64,000 nucleotides of DNA from assembly GCA_029379385.1 (NCBI GenBank), contig CM055612.1:14880001-14944000 (forward strand), written 5' to 3'. Positions 45,766 to 56,465 of this stretch are shown here, one piece after another (the first letter of the stretch is position 1; the number at the start of each line of letters is the position of its first letter). The notes beneath the pieces were generated by a model that searched no databases, was not told the DNA's origin, and saw nothing but the letters and a program-made list of their open reading frames with translations. The position numbers and the translations under genes were made by a program. The stretch is from Quillaja saponaria (lineage: Eukaryota > Streptophyta > Magnoliopsida > Fabales > Quillajaceae).

Positions 45766-46740
45766 TCAATCTAATGTAGGTTCGGCCATGTCAACCTCCT
45801 CCACAACCACTTCCTTAAAACTTTCATAGAAAGGTTTCAACCGTTGCCCATTTACCTTGAACACTTTTTTTGTTTCTAAGCTTTGAATTTCAACTGCACT
45901 ATGAGGAAAGATATTAGTAACAACAAAGGGTCCAATCCATTGAGAGCATAACTTACTTGGAAAGAGCTTTAGTTGTGAAAGAAACAAGATAACTTTTTGC
46001 CCAATTTGAATTCTTTTCTAAAAATCATTTTGTCATGGAATGCCTTAGCCTTTTCCTTGTAAATCCTTGCATTATCGTAAGCATCATTCCTTATCTCCTC
46101 CAACTCTTGCAAGTGCAACTTCCTATGATGTCCAGCAGCATCTAAGTGCATATTACATTGCTTAGTGGCGAAAAAAGCAAGATGCTCAGGTTCTACTGGT
46201 AGATGACATGATTTCCTATAAATCAACCTATATGGAGACATTCCAATAGGTGATTTATATGCAATCCTATAAGCCCATAGAGCATCATTCAACCTTAAGC
46301 TCCAATATTTTCTATTAGATTGCACCGTCTTTTCATGGATGGATTTGATCTCTTAGTTAGAAATTTTAGCTTGGCCACTTGTTTAAGGATGGTAAGCTGT
46401 GGAGGTGCATTTAATAATATTGTATTTTCGAAGCAAAGCTTCCTTGGATCAATTACAAAAATGTTTGTCACGATCACTAATGATTGCCTTGGGTATTCCA
46501 AATCTATCAAAGATGTGAGTTTTAACAAAATCCACAACAACCTTAGCATCATCAGTACGTGTAGCCATAGCTTCAACCCATTTAGACACATAATCAACAG
46601 CAAGCAAAATGTAAATATTGGCAAAAGAAAAGGGAAAAGGACCTATGAAATCAATACCCCAAACATCAAAGATTTCAAATACAAGAATAGAAGTTAAAGG
46701 CATTTGATCAAGATGAGTTATACCACCCGTTCTTTGGCAT
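45766..46740 (-). pseudogene. Athila-like integrase
   Basis: Integrase inserts retroelement DNA. Core: frame 47219-46449 includes FDVWGIDFIGPFPFSFANIY (first catalytic Asp) and IISDRDKHFCN (second Asp). The catalytic Glu region and beyond follow in frame 46325-45969 ([20 protein letters not shown]). The C-terminal domain is in frame 45987-45766 (SQWIGPFVVTNIFPHSAVEI). It needs three frames, so it is disrupted. The plus-strand frame at 46320-46697 is an antisense shadow. Confidence 0.9.
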
Positions 46741-47555
46741 CGTTCACTTGATTTGGAAAAAGTAAATGCATCTTTAAACAAGGTAGGCCAATAAAAACCA
46801 CATGTAAGTACTTTATGAGCTATTCTTTTTGCAACAAAATGTCCTCCACAAGCATAAGAATGACAAAAAGTAAGGATAGAGTTATACTCACATTGTGGTA
46901 CACACCTTCTTATGACTTGGTCAGCATAAAACTTCCACAAATATAGGTCATCCCAAACATAATATTTAGCACCAACTTTAAACTTATCTTTTTGAGATTT
47001 GGACAAACTTTGAGGAAATTCTTTGGTAACTAAAAAGTTAACCAAATCAACATACCATGGCCTAATGTCATACATAGTGTACAACTTCTCATCGGGAAAA
47101 GTCTCTCTCACAGATTTTATCTCCACTTGCTTGTTTGAAAATCTACTCAAGTGATCAGCTACATAATTTTTAGCTCCATTCTTGTCCTTAATTTCAAGAT
47201 CAAATTCTTGCAAAAGCAAGATTCATCTTATCAATCTAGGCTTTGATTCCTTCTTGTGCAAAAGATGCCAAGAGCTGCATGAAAAGAAAACACAATCGCT
47301 TTAGTTCCAAGTAAGTATGATCTAAAACTTTTCAAGGGCAAAAACTACATCAAAGAGTTCTTTTTCCATTGTATGATAGTTGCATTTAGCTTCATCAAGT
47401 GTGCGTGATGCATAAGAGATGGCATGCAAATTTTGCCCAACTCTTTAGCTAATTACGGCTCCAACAGTGTAATTACTAGCATCACACATGATCTCGAAAT
47501 GTAAATCCCAATTTGGAGGTTGAACAATGAGGGCTGAAGTTAATCTCCTCTTAAG
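46741..47555 (-). pseudogene. Athila-like RNase H end and integrase zinc-binding region
   Basis: Frame 47219 onward begins FDLEIKDKNGAKNYVADHLS, the end of RNase H and its linker to integrase. A His/Cys-type zinc-binding segment (CHSYACGGHFVAKRIAHKVL) comes before the integrase core. From 47220 to 47555 RNase H is recognisable in broken frames. The element is cut at about 47555 by viral piece E6. The same junction region appears on the plus strand at 63780-64000. Confidence 0.88.
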
Positions 47556-47840
47556 CTAATTGAATACCAGCTGTTTTATCTTCGAGTCAAAGGGGCAAAC
47601 TGTCAAATGACTTACTCAACCCTCAATGTCCTTCACTCAAAGACTAGTCTTACACTCTACCAACCTTTAAGGTTACTGGCTCTGATACCATAAGGGGAAG
47701 CCAGTGCACACAGACAATAAACAAAAATACACATAACATATGCAAATAGCTGCAATGAGATTTAGCAGCCTAGATCGACTATAGAAATATAAAAGAAGAG
47801 TAGAAGAAAACTTACATTAATGAAAACAGATTCTTTATTA

Positions 47841-47930
47841 CAGGTACAGAAAATGTTCATAGGTACTATTTGACAGTAGCAGCTACAGGTACAGAAAATG
47901 TTCATAGGTACTATTTGACAGTAGCAGCTA
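47841..47930. repeat. 45-bp perfect tandem duplication in the viral leader
   Basis: 47841-47885 and 47886-47930 are identical, beginning caggtacagaaaatg. The other leader copies (E1, E4, E8) do not show this exact doubling. Confidence 0.92.
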
Positions 47931-48359
47931 CAGGTACAACAGGAACAAACCCACTATTACAAATTTGAAACTTTCACTCTTATTTTACATAACAATCTAA
48001 GCACTCTAAAAATTTTATATTTTCAAACTTCTGATATGTTCTTTGAACTTTAAAACTCCCTTAACAATAGAGGGCAAAGGCCCTTAAATAACCAATCTAG
48101 CATGATTGCCTAAGAGGTAAGGCTAGGAAAAGCATATTCCTTTAGATTAGGTTCGTCTTTTTGTCTGGGCACGTGTCCTGGGTAGTGTGGAGACGATCCG
48201 CCAGATAGAAAAGAATCTTTTTCTTTTAAGAAAATTGTCTTCATATCCTCGAAAGCAATCTTTCTTTTAGAAAAGATGGCTTTTTTGCTTTCGCTTTTTG
48301 AAAAGAAAGTAGATTCCCTTTCCTTTTAGAAAATCAAACTTTAGCTTTATTAAAAGAGA

Positions 48360-49468
48360 ATTATTGATGAGATTCTTCATCCAAAAAGTCTTCTAGTCCT
48401 TCGTCCAGAGGGTCTTGTGAGTCCTGGAAGTAGGTTGGTCATCTTCACTCATCTCATAAATGTTATCTTCAATGAGTTTTAGGAGCTCCTTTTGAACATC
48501 ATCTTTAAAAGAGGAGGCTAATAAGTCTTTCGCCATATCAAGAACCTTTTTATTTCATTTATATAAGGTTTTTGAAAAGAAGTTTTAGATCTTAAGATCC
48601 CTAGCTTTTGAAAATTATTAAGGTTCTCTTCGAAATTAGAGAAGTTGTCCCACCATTTGATTTGAGTTCTACGAATTAACCAGGGAACTAATTGATTAAT
48701 GCCAAAGGCAGAAGAAGAGCATTCTTTTGCAATATATTCCTATTTAACAATCCATAGGAGCTGATAATAAGCTGTAAGTATGATAATTTTGTCTTGAGGG
48801 TCTAGAGAATGATTATTCTCATAGAACCTTAACCAGTATAGATGAACATATTTAGGTAGGGATATAAGAAATAATCCCCAAGATAAGTACCATGTTTTAA
48901 ACCATTGAGGAAAAGTAGTGGGAGAAGGTTCTTCATTAAGGGTCCTAAGAAACCAGCTTTGCTTTCTTGCTTTGTTTTCAAATAAAAGCAAGTTTTTCCA
49001 TGCAACCATATAATCAAAATAAGTATATAGCCGAGGAAAAATTCTTCTATCTTTAATTTGTTTTTGACGGTATAAATCCATACCCCAATCTTCTGGCTTC
49101 ATCACTTTATAAATGATGATTTTTGAATAAGCCCATTCTGACCCTGCTCGAATCCAGGGTTCATGAGAAATTGATTATATGTCCACAAGAATATTTAAAT
49201 AGAATAAAATATTCCTGGGTTCTAATTCAGGAGGAAGATGATTATTGAGATAAAAATGGGCTATCTCATATGGTGCTAAATTAGCATACCTTTTTTCAAT
49301 TGGTGCTATCTTTTTATAAGATAGTGGAATATATGAATATTTGAAATCCTTGGTATTACAAGGAAGGGCTAAATCAAAAGCTTGATCACATAAAAAATCT
49401 TTATCAGTCTCCTCAGTATTAGGAGTGGAGAAGTTTCTTTTTGTAGGAGTATTAGTTTGAGAGGTCAT
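48360..49468 (-). pseudogene. Viral ORF2, protein of unknown function (E6 copy)
   Basis: Starts MTSQTNTPTKRNFSTPNTEE (49468), just downstream of RNase H. It is open to 49178 and resumes at 49105-48740 (GMDLYRQKQIKDRRIFPRLY). It continues with breaks to an acidic C-terminus near 48360. The plus-strand copy (54130-55228) is homologous throughout. I recognise no domain. A second ORF of unknown function downstream of the polyprotein is known from florendoviruses, and this could be its counterpart. Confidence 0.8.
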
Positions 49469-49499
49469 AACGTATTTTCCTTTAGGATCCCTGCAAAAA

Positions 49500-49960
49500 T
49501 TCTCTAGTTAGGAAGTTAGGCAAAGAATTAGATTCTCCTTTAATAAATTCTATATCAAATTCAAAAACATAAAGGATTCCCTACTATCTAGCTAATATTT
49601 GTTTGGGTGCTATATTTTTAACATTTTTAAGAAGGATATCCTTAGCAAATTTGCAATCTATTCTTAATAAGAATTTTTTATTTTACAGGTCAGATTCAAA
49701 CTTAGCAATGCACATAACTATAGATATAATATTTCATTTTTTATAGTAGAAAAATTTTGTTGTGCACCCTTCCAAGTGCCTGAAGTAAATCTAACCAATT
49801 GCTCTTTATTAGCAATTTTTTGTTTAAGAATTCCTCCATATCCTATCTCATAAGCATCTGTTTCAACTATTTTAAAAGCATCTGGGTGAGGAATACAGAT
49901 ACATGGTAGTTCTTTAACTCTTTGTTTTATCCTCTTAACTGCTTCTATAAAGTCATTGTT
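49500..49960 (-). pseudogene. Caulimovirid RNase H (E6 copy)
   Basis: Broken frames corresponding to plus-strand 53690-54115. The segment near 49650-49690 matches the 'LLRI.CK.AK' block. Stops and shifts prevent any product. Confidence 0.8.
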
Positions 49961-50137
49961 CCATTTTGGAGGATTCTTTTTTAATCGTGCAAATAATAAT
50001 TTAAAATCTAAGGCTAAGTCTTTGTAAAATTCACCTACATAATTTAGGCTTCCTAAAATTCTCTACAGATGTTGTTTTTTCCTTATTTCATTAGGGAATT
50101 TGTCAGCAAATTGTATGGCTCTATCAATTGGTATAAT

Positions 50138-50655
50138 AAAACCATTTATGTTTAATGGTAAACGGGTGTAACGACTCTGTAGAAGATAACATGCATACGT
50201 TGTATCCCATTTCAGAGGGTGTTGGAGAATTATCTTTTGAGGGTGATTTTAACCCTAACTCTAAAGGTGTTCCTACTTGGTACTGAGGGTGAGTAACCTG
50301 ATCTTTGGATTTTATAATTCCCTCAATTACCTATCTCCTTTCAACTTCAGTAGTAGGAATTGAAAAAGTAGATCTCCTTCTAGAAGATTCTCCTAAATTA
50401 AGTCTGATTTTTCTGTTTGAAGAGAATTTTATCTCTACATCCCCATCAGTATATTCAATTATTGATTCTAGATCTCTAGACTCTATCTTCTTAGGAGGAA
50501 TTCCTTGGTCAATTTTCCAAGTTTTAGAAAGGTTTACTTGATCCCAAGTGATTGTCTTAGGCACCACCATATTTGTCTTAACTGGATTGGCCATAAAAAG
50601 TGTGGTTTCACCTCTTTTTGACTTAATCTCAACATTCGTAGCCATATCGATGGTC
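50138..50655 (-). mobile_element. Endogenous caulimovirid piece E7: polyprotein linker
   Basis: Homologous to 37720-38220 of E1 on the same strand. The E6-E7 join lies in aaaaccatttatg, sequence shared by both parent segments, suggesting recombination at short homology. E7 meets plus-strand E8 at about 50655, an inverted junction. Confidence 0.85.
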
Positions 50656-50689
50656 TGGCAGAATACCAAATCCTCCAAACAACTAAAAC

Positions 50690-51600
50690 ACATGCTAATG
50701 TATGCTGTAGCATGTAGGTCCAATGGTAACACTGATAGGGAAATAGCTTTAGCCATAATCAGTGGGTTTATAGGACAACTAGTAGGATGGTAGGATTTTC
50801 ACCTTTCAAATATCTCTAAACAAGAGATTTTAAATTCTGTAAAACAAGAAAATGGAAATTTGATAACTGACATAGTTAATACTTTGATCTACACTATTAT
50901 AAACCACTTTGTAGGAGCTAATATGCTTAGATTAGATAGAACCCATAAACAACTGATTAATCTTAGGTGTCCAGATATATATCACTTTCAGTGGCATAAA
51001 GACGTATTTTTATCTAGAGTTTATCGGAGACCAGACAGTCAAGCTGACTTTTGGAAAGAAAAGTTTTTAGCAGGTCTTCCAATTTTGTTTGCTGATAAAA
51101 TAAGAAATAAACTAAAAGATAAACATGGTGGTAATATACCATATAGCAGCTATACTTATGGAGAGTTAGCTTCAGAAGTAGTATCAGAAGGAATATCATT
51201 ATGTAATGATATTAGGCTAAAACGACAAATTGACAAAGAGAAATTATGTGGGAAAATTTTTGTGAACAATTTGGATATCCCACAAGTAGTCAATTTAAGC
51301 AGTCCAAAGAGACTCATAAATTTTAAAAGAAATTTTCTAATAAACCTTACAAGAGAAAACAATATAAAAAGAATAAAAAGACAAAAACTGGTTATTATGA
51401 ATCCAACAAGAAACCCTTAGTCAAGGAAACTGATTATAAAAAGGTTCTTATATGTTATAAGTGTGGAAAACCAGGTCACTTCCAAAATAAATGCAGGGTT
51501 AAAAAGAAAATAAATACACTTCAAATTGATGAAGGCTTAAAGAAATCCTTATGTCAAATCTTATTAGAAGACTCTGAAGAAGAAAAGGAGTAATTGAGTG
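50690..51600 (+). pseudogene. Caulimovirid capsid (E8 copy)
   Basis: Homologous to 36850-36023. A stop follows GQLVGW at about 50792, and a frameshift at about 51255 separates the core (open 50860-51420) from the basic region and the zinc knuckle CYKCGKPGHFQNKC (51452-51496). An acidic tail follows. Non-functional. Confidence 0.88.
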
Positions 51601-51715
51601 CTTTTATAATAGAGCTGTATAAATTAAACTCGAGTCTAGAAGAGTTAGAAAATGAATATAACTCTAAGTCAGAACAGTCTGAAAAATCAAAATGTTCTGA
51701 TAATGACTGTGATGA

Positions 51716-51979
51716 ATGTATCCTAAAACTATAGGATTAAACAACCTTAGTATAAATGTCTTATCTAAAGAAGAAAGTCTAATTCTAGACTTAATTGATA
51801 AAATTGCAGACCTTGAAGAAAGAAGAATACAGTTGGAAAACTATATTCAAATGTCTAACAAGGGTAAAAGTTATGTAATAAAAGGTAGTATAAAAGATGA
51901 TTCTTATTCTTTTAAGAATATTATTGAAAGAGTAAAAACTGTTAACTCTTCATCAAAAGAACCAACTACTGCTGATTAA
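51716..51979 (+). pseudogene. Polyprotein coiled-coil linker
   Basis: 87 open codons; DLIDKIADLEERRIQLENYI has heptad spacing of hydrophobic residues. Lies between capsid and protease, and is homologous to the minus-strand end of E1. Confidence 0.65.
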
Positions 51980-52079
51980 AATCAGAAATTAAGGAAGAAG
52001 TAAAAACTCTAAAACAGAGAGTTTCTATTCTAGAAGAATCGGATGAAGACCAGTTCCAAGACCTTATAATCATCAAAAG

Positions 52080-52620
52080 AAACAAAAAATCCAGAACCTG
52101 AAAACAAAGGAAAAAGTATAATGATACAAGAACCCGATGAAGGAACTGTAAACATCCTTAATGATCCAGAAGGATGGATTAGTGCTGTAGATTTAGTCAT
52201 AGCACAATAATGGTTTACTAAAATAGCTATAATTGTGAATAATAAATTCAGTTTTCAGTCTGTAACCTTAATAGAATCGGGAGCAGACTTGAATTGCATT
52301 GATGAATGATTAGTTCCAACCAAGTACTTTCAGAAAACAACACAAATACTCCATGTTGCGGACAAAAATCGTCTCCTTATAGACTATAAATTGTTTAATG
52401 CTATAGTCTGCAACAATAAGGTTTGCTTTCTTATACCCTTTGTTTTAGTTAAAGGTTTAGCTCAGGTAGTGATTCTAGGAAACCATTTTCTACATACGTT
52501 ATTCCCTATTTCTAAGATAGATGAATCAGGGGTAGAAACTACTATAAAGGGTAAATTAAATTTGAATTTGTTGAAGAACCTCATGTCCATGAAATCAATC
52601 ATATGAAAGATACCATTAAA
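52080..52620 (+). pseudogene. Caulimovirid aspartic protease (E8 copy)
   Basis: Homologous to E3's protease (40902-40275). The active site region reads TLIESGADLNCID: the catalytic Asp of DSG is Glu here. A stop lies upstream (taa at about 52207) and another downstream (tga at about 52308). Frame 52391-52606 holds the C-terminal block. Confidence 0.85.
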
Positions 52621-52689
52621 AGAAAAGAAAAATATCTTATGTCTCTAAAAGAAGAGATAGAATATAAGAGAATTCAGTAACAATTGAAA

Positions 52690-53500
52690 TCTCCAAAGCT
52701 TCAAGATGAAATTTAATAAAATTCAACATAAAATTGAACAAACTATATGTGCTAAGATTCCTAATGCCTTTTGGAATAAAAAACAACATATTATAGAATT
52801 ACCTTATGAACCAGAATTCTCAAAAAAACAAATACCTACTAAGGCTAGACCAATAGTTATGGGTCCTAGACACTTAGAAATCTATAAGGCATAAATTGAA
52901 GAATTACTAAAAAAGGGATTAATTAGAAAAAGTTATAGTCCCTGGAGTTACCTAGCATTTTATGTAGAAAATGCAGCCGAATTAGAAAGAGGAGTCCCGA
53001 GGCTAGTAATTAATTACAAACCTCTGAATAAAGCTTTAAGATGGATTAGGTATCCAATCCCTAATAAAAAAGATTTGTTAAACAAACTTTATGATGCCAA
53101 GACATTTTCCAAATTCAATATGAAATCAGGATATTTGCAAATTCAAAAAGATGAATAAGATAGGTACAAGACTGCCTTTACTGTACCTTTTAGGCGATAT
53201 AAATGGAATGTTATGCCATTTGGATTAAAAAAATGCCCCATATGAATTTCAAAGTGTTATGAATGATATTTTTAATTCTTATTAGGAATTTATAATTGTT
53301 TATATTGATGATGTTTTAGTATTTTCTCCTTCTATTGAGAAACATTTTAAACATCTCAATATATTTTTGAATACTGTCACGAAGGCGGGATTACCAATTT
53401 CTGCAAAAAGGTAAAAATATTTCAAATTGCAATTCGTTTTTTAGGACATAATATTCATAAAGGTTATACCGATTGATAGAGCCATACAATTTGCTGACAA
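52690..53500 (+). pseudogene. Caulimovirid reverse transcriptase (E8 copy)
   Basis: Frames include NKKQHIIELPYEPEFSKKQI (open 52706-52894), KFNMKSGYLQIQ, and the catalytic YIDD at 53301-53312 within VYIDDVLVFS. Stops at about 52892, 53157 and 53283 and a shift near 53228 break the frame. The fingers-palm order fits the family. Confidence 0.88.
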
Positions 53501-53689
53501 ATTCCCTAATGAAATAAGGGAAAAACAACATCTGTAGAGATTCTTAGGCAGCCTGAATTATGTAGGTGAATTTTACAAGGACTTAGCCTTAGATTGCAAA
53601 TTATTATTTGCACGATTTTAAAAGAATCCTCCAGAATAGAACAATGACTTTACTGAAGCAGTTAAAAGGATAAAACAAAGAGTTAAAGA

Positions 53690-54115
53690 ACTTCCATGTC
53701 TCTATATTCCTCACCCAGATGCTTTTAAAATAGTTGAAACAGATGCTTCTGAGATAGGATATGGAGGAATTCTTAAACAAAAAATTGCTAATAAAGAGCA
53801 ATTGGTTAGATTTACTTCAGGAACTTAGAAGGGTGCACAACAAAATTATTCTACTATAAAAAATGAAATATTATCTATAGTTATGTGCATCGCTAAGTTT
53901 GAATCTGACCTGTTAAATAAAAAATTCTTATTAAGAATATATTGCAAGTCTGCTAAGGATATCCTTATTAAAGATGTTAAAAATATAACATCCAAACAGA
54001 TATTTGCTAGATGGCAGGGAATCCTTTATGTTTTTGAAGTTGATATAGAATTTATTAAAGGAGAATCTAATTCTTTGCCTGACTTCCTAACTAGAGAATT
54101 TTTGCAGGAATCCTA
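53690..54115 (+). pseudogene. Caulimovirid RNase H (E8 copy)
   Basis: ETDASEIGYGGILKQKI marks the first catalytic Asp and NYSTIKNEILSIV the Glu. In the third block LLRIYCKSAK, the position that is Asp in the E6 copy is Tyr. The frame 53883-54116 ends with SLPDFLTREFLQES and a stop: the polyprotein's C-terminus. A stop at about 53828 lies inside the domain. Confidence 0.88.
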
Positions 54116-54129
54116 AAGGAAAAGACGTT

Positions 54130-55228
54130 ATGACCTCTCAAACTAATACTTCTGCAAAAAGAAACTTCTCCACTCCTAATACTGAGGAGACTGATAAAGA
54201 TTTCTTATGCTATCAGGCTTATGATTTAGCCCTTCCTTGTAATAAAATATCCATATGTTCCATTATCTTATAAAAAGATAGCACCAATTGAAAAAATGTA
54301 TGCTAATTTAGCACCATATGAGATAGCTCCTTTTTATCTCAATAATCATCTTCCTCCTGAATTAGAACCCAGGAATATTTTATTCTATTTAAAAATTCTT
54401 GTGGACAGAATCAATTTCTCATAAACCCTGGATTCGAGCAAAGTCAAAATGGGCTTATTCAAAAATCATCATTTATAAAGTGATGAAGCTAGAAGAATGG
54501 GGTATGGATTTATACCGTCAAAAACAAATTAAAGATAGAAGAATTTTTTCTCGGCTATATACTTATTTTGATTATATGGTTGCATGGGAAAACTTGCTTT
54601 GTTTGAACAAAGCAAGAAAGCACAGCTGGTTTCTTAGGTTCACCCTCAATGAAGAACCTTCTCCCACTACTTTTCCTCAGTGGTTTAAAACATGGTACTT
54701 TTCTTGGGGATTATTTCCTATATCCCTATCTAAATATGTTCATCTATACTGGTTAAAGATCTGTGAGAATAATCATTCTCTGGACCCTCAAGACAAAATT
54801 ATCATATTTACAGCTTATTATCAGCTCCCATTGATTGTTAAATGGGAATATATTGTAATAGAATGTTCTTCTTTTGCCTTTGGGATTAATCAATCAGTTT
54901 CCTGGTTAATTCGTAGAACTCAAATCAAATGGTGGGACAACTTCTCTAATTTCGAAGAGAACCTTAATAATTTTCAAAAGCTAGGGATCTTAAGATCTAA
55001 AGCTTCTTCTCAAAAACCTTATATAAATGAAAAATAAAAAGGTTCTTGATATGGTGAAAGGCTTATTAGTCTCCTCTTCTAAAGATGATGTTCAAAAGGA
55101 GCTCGTAAAACTCATTGAAGATAACAGTTCTGAGATGAGTCAAGATGACCCATCCTAGTTCCAGGACTCACAAGACCCTTTGGACGAAGGAGCAGAAGAC
55201 TTTTTGGATGAAGAATCTCATCAATAAT
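54130..55228 (+). pseudogene. Viral ORF2, protein of unknown function (E8 copy)
   Basis: Starts just after the polyprotein stop. A shift near 54250 breaks it, then 212 codons stay open (54399-55037) with WFKTWYFSWGLFPISLSKYV and a QIKWWDNFSNFEENLNNFQ block. The C-terminal part to about 55228 is acidic (DEGAEDFLDEESHQ). The region is Trp/Tyr-rich with no membrane segment or motif I recognise. Homologous to 49468-48360. The E4 piece holds only its end (44828-44530). Confidence 0.82.
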
Positions 55229-55530
55229 TCTCTTTTCATAAAGCTAAGTTTTCTTTTCTAAAAGGAAAGGGAATCTACTTTATTTTCAAAAAGCGAAAGC
55301 AAAAAAGCCATCTTTTCAGCGATATGAAGACAATTTTCTTAAAAGAAAAAGGATTTACTTTATAAAAGTAAAAGATTCCTTTCTATCTGGCGGATCAACT
55401 CCACACTACCTAGGACACGTGCCCAGAAAAAAATGACAAACCTAATCTAAAGGAATCTGCTTTTCCCAGCCTTATCTCTTAGGCAATCATGCTAGATTGG
55501 TTATTTAAGGGCCTTTGCCCTCTGTTGTTA
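55229..55530 (+). promoter_or_regulatory. Viral transcript promoter (pararetrovirus 35S-like position)
   Basis: Intergenic region between ORF2 and the leader. A TATA-like ttatttaag lies at 55500-55508, preceded by AAAG/CTTTT-rich elements and a cacgtg core (about 55418) that recurs in E4 (about 44320) and E6 (about 48170). Position and the downstream polyadenylation signal match the arrangement of caulimovirid pregenomic promoters. Activity cannot be inferred. Confidence 0.65.
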
Positions 55531-55720
55531 AGGGAGTTTTGAAGTTCAAAGAAAATATCAGTAGTTTGAAAAAATAAAAATTTTAGAGTGCTTAGAGTGT
55601 TTTGTAAAATAAGAGTGAAAGTTTCAAATTTGTAACAGTGGACTTGTACCTGTTGTACCTATAGCTGCTATTGTCAAATAGTACCTGTGAACGTGTTCTG
55701 TACCTGTGCCTTGTACCTGT

Positions 55721-55726
55721 AATAAA
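55721..55726 (+). terminator. Viral polyadenylation signal in the leader
   Basis: aataaa about 190 bases after the presumed start site, as in Caulimoviridae, where the transcript passes it once and uses it on the second pass. Conserved in E1, E4 and E6. Confidence 0.7.
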
Positions 55727-55744
55727 GAATCTGTTTTCATTAAT

Positions 55745-55810
55745 GTAAGTTTTCTTCTACTCATCTTTTATATTTCTATAGTTGATCTGGGTTACTAAAT
55801 CTCATTGCAG
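55745..55810 (+). other. Splice-like segment in the viral leader
   Basis: gtaagttttcttctactc at the left and ctcattgcag at the right form a donor/acceptor pair enclosing a pyrimidine-rich 66-base stretch. The same pair is found in E1 (39136-39072), E4 (44028-43970), E5 (44841-44930) and E6 (47815-47750), with variable length between. It is short for a plant intron. Splicing is an inference. Confidence 0.5.
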
Positions 55811-55869
55811 CTGTTTGCATATGTTTTGTATATTTTTGTTTGTTGTCTGTGTGCGCTAGCTTCCCCTTA

Positions 55870-55882
55870 TGATATCAGAGCC
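55870..55882 (+). other. Viral primer binding site (E8 copy)
   Basis: tgatatcagagcc, one base different from the other copies; immediately followed by foreign (LINE) sequence. Confidence 0.85.
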
Positions 55883-55884
55883 AA

Positions 55885-56315
55885 AAATTCAAGGGAAGAT
55901 CTAAATAGGGTGGTACATACATTAAATCTCTCTCCCAATCACAGCCAAAGGAGTTCCCTAAAACATCATTCTCAACCGCTAAGTTATGTTGGGGATGGGA
56001 GTTCCATTGGTGCTTTAAGGGAAGGTCTTGAACTCATGAAGGCAGCCATGAACACACCATCATCCAAGGTCAGCAATGACGTACTTTCTTCTAATCCCAA
56101 ATGATTAATCTTATATATTGGAATGATAGGGGAATTAGAAACATCAAAACAAGATGAAGGCTTTGAAAGTTAAAAAGATTACATAATTGCACCATGATGA
56201 TTATTTCAGAACCAAAATATCCTATGGCAGATTTAGACGCTCTTGCAACGTTTTGTGGATTCACGAATTCTTTATCTGATGTTGACAACAATGAAATCCA
56301 TACTTGCATCTTCCT
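55885..56315 (+). mobile_element. LINE fragment: linker and start of endonuclease
   Basis: Frame to 56104 holds an ORF linker (ELMKAAMNTPSSKVSND). From 56104 the next frame reads MINLIYWNDRGIRN, then LHNCTMMIISEPKYP, the N-terminus and catalytic Glu block of the LINE endonuclease. Truncated at about 56315. The 99-codon frame starting at 55805 fuses viral leader to this piece and is not a gene. Confidence 0.8.
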
Positions 56316-56319
56316 AGTG

Positions 56320-56465
56320 TTCTATTGGAATTGGAAGAGGAGTATATAATCCAGCATTTCTCCCATGCATCTTAGCTTTGTGACAAGTAGTACATCTCTT
56401 CTCAACGTCTTTGACAACTCCATAAAATAGAGTTATTGCACGATGCTTTGAATTCATATTTTATG
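56320..56465 (-). pseudogene. Ty3/gypsy integrase zinc-binding scrap
   Basis: Minus strand reads KRCTTCHKAKMHGRNAGLYT, the CxxC half of the integrase H2C2 zinc finger and the GLYTPL motif of plant Ty3/gypsy elements. Only about 45 codons survive. Confidence 0.75.

Larger units (their letters stand above)
47556..50137 (-). mobile_element. Endogenous caulimovirid piece E6: RT end, RNase H, ORF2, promoter, leader, primer site
   Basis: Minus strand order: end of RT/connection (50137-49960), RNase H (about 49900-49500), ORF2 (49468-48360), promoter (about 48360-48050), leader with a 45-bp duplication, splice-like signals (gtaagt at 47815, ttgcag ending 47750), primer site (47690-47678), ORF1 start. 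Collinear with plus-strand 53460-55884 (E8), of which it is the inverted counterpart. Left boundary with Athila-like RNase H at about 47555. Confidence 0.88.
50656..55884 (+). mobile_element. Endogenous caulimovirid piece E8: capsid to primer site, most complete copy
   Basis: Plus-strand order: capsid (50690-51600), coiled-coil linker (51716-51979), protease (52080-52600), RT (52690-53450), RNase H (53690-54115), ORF2 (54130-55228), promoter (55230-55530), leader with polyadenylation signal and splice-like signals, primer site (55870-55882). The movement-protein region is absent. Numerous stops and frameshifts. It adjoins a LINE fragment at 55885. Confidence 0.9.

Noticed and set aside
46320..46697. 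125-codon plus-strand frame
   Set aside because: Antisense to the Athila-like integrase core.
47841..47930. CRISPR-like or regulatory array
   Set aside because: Only two adjacent identical units without spacers, in a eukaryotic genome.
55805..56104. 99-codon frame with a signal-peptide-like start
   Set aside because: The start lies in the viral leader and the rest in a LINE fragment; a chance fusion across an insertion junction.
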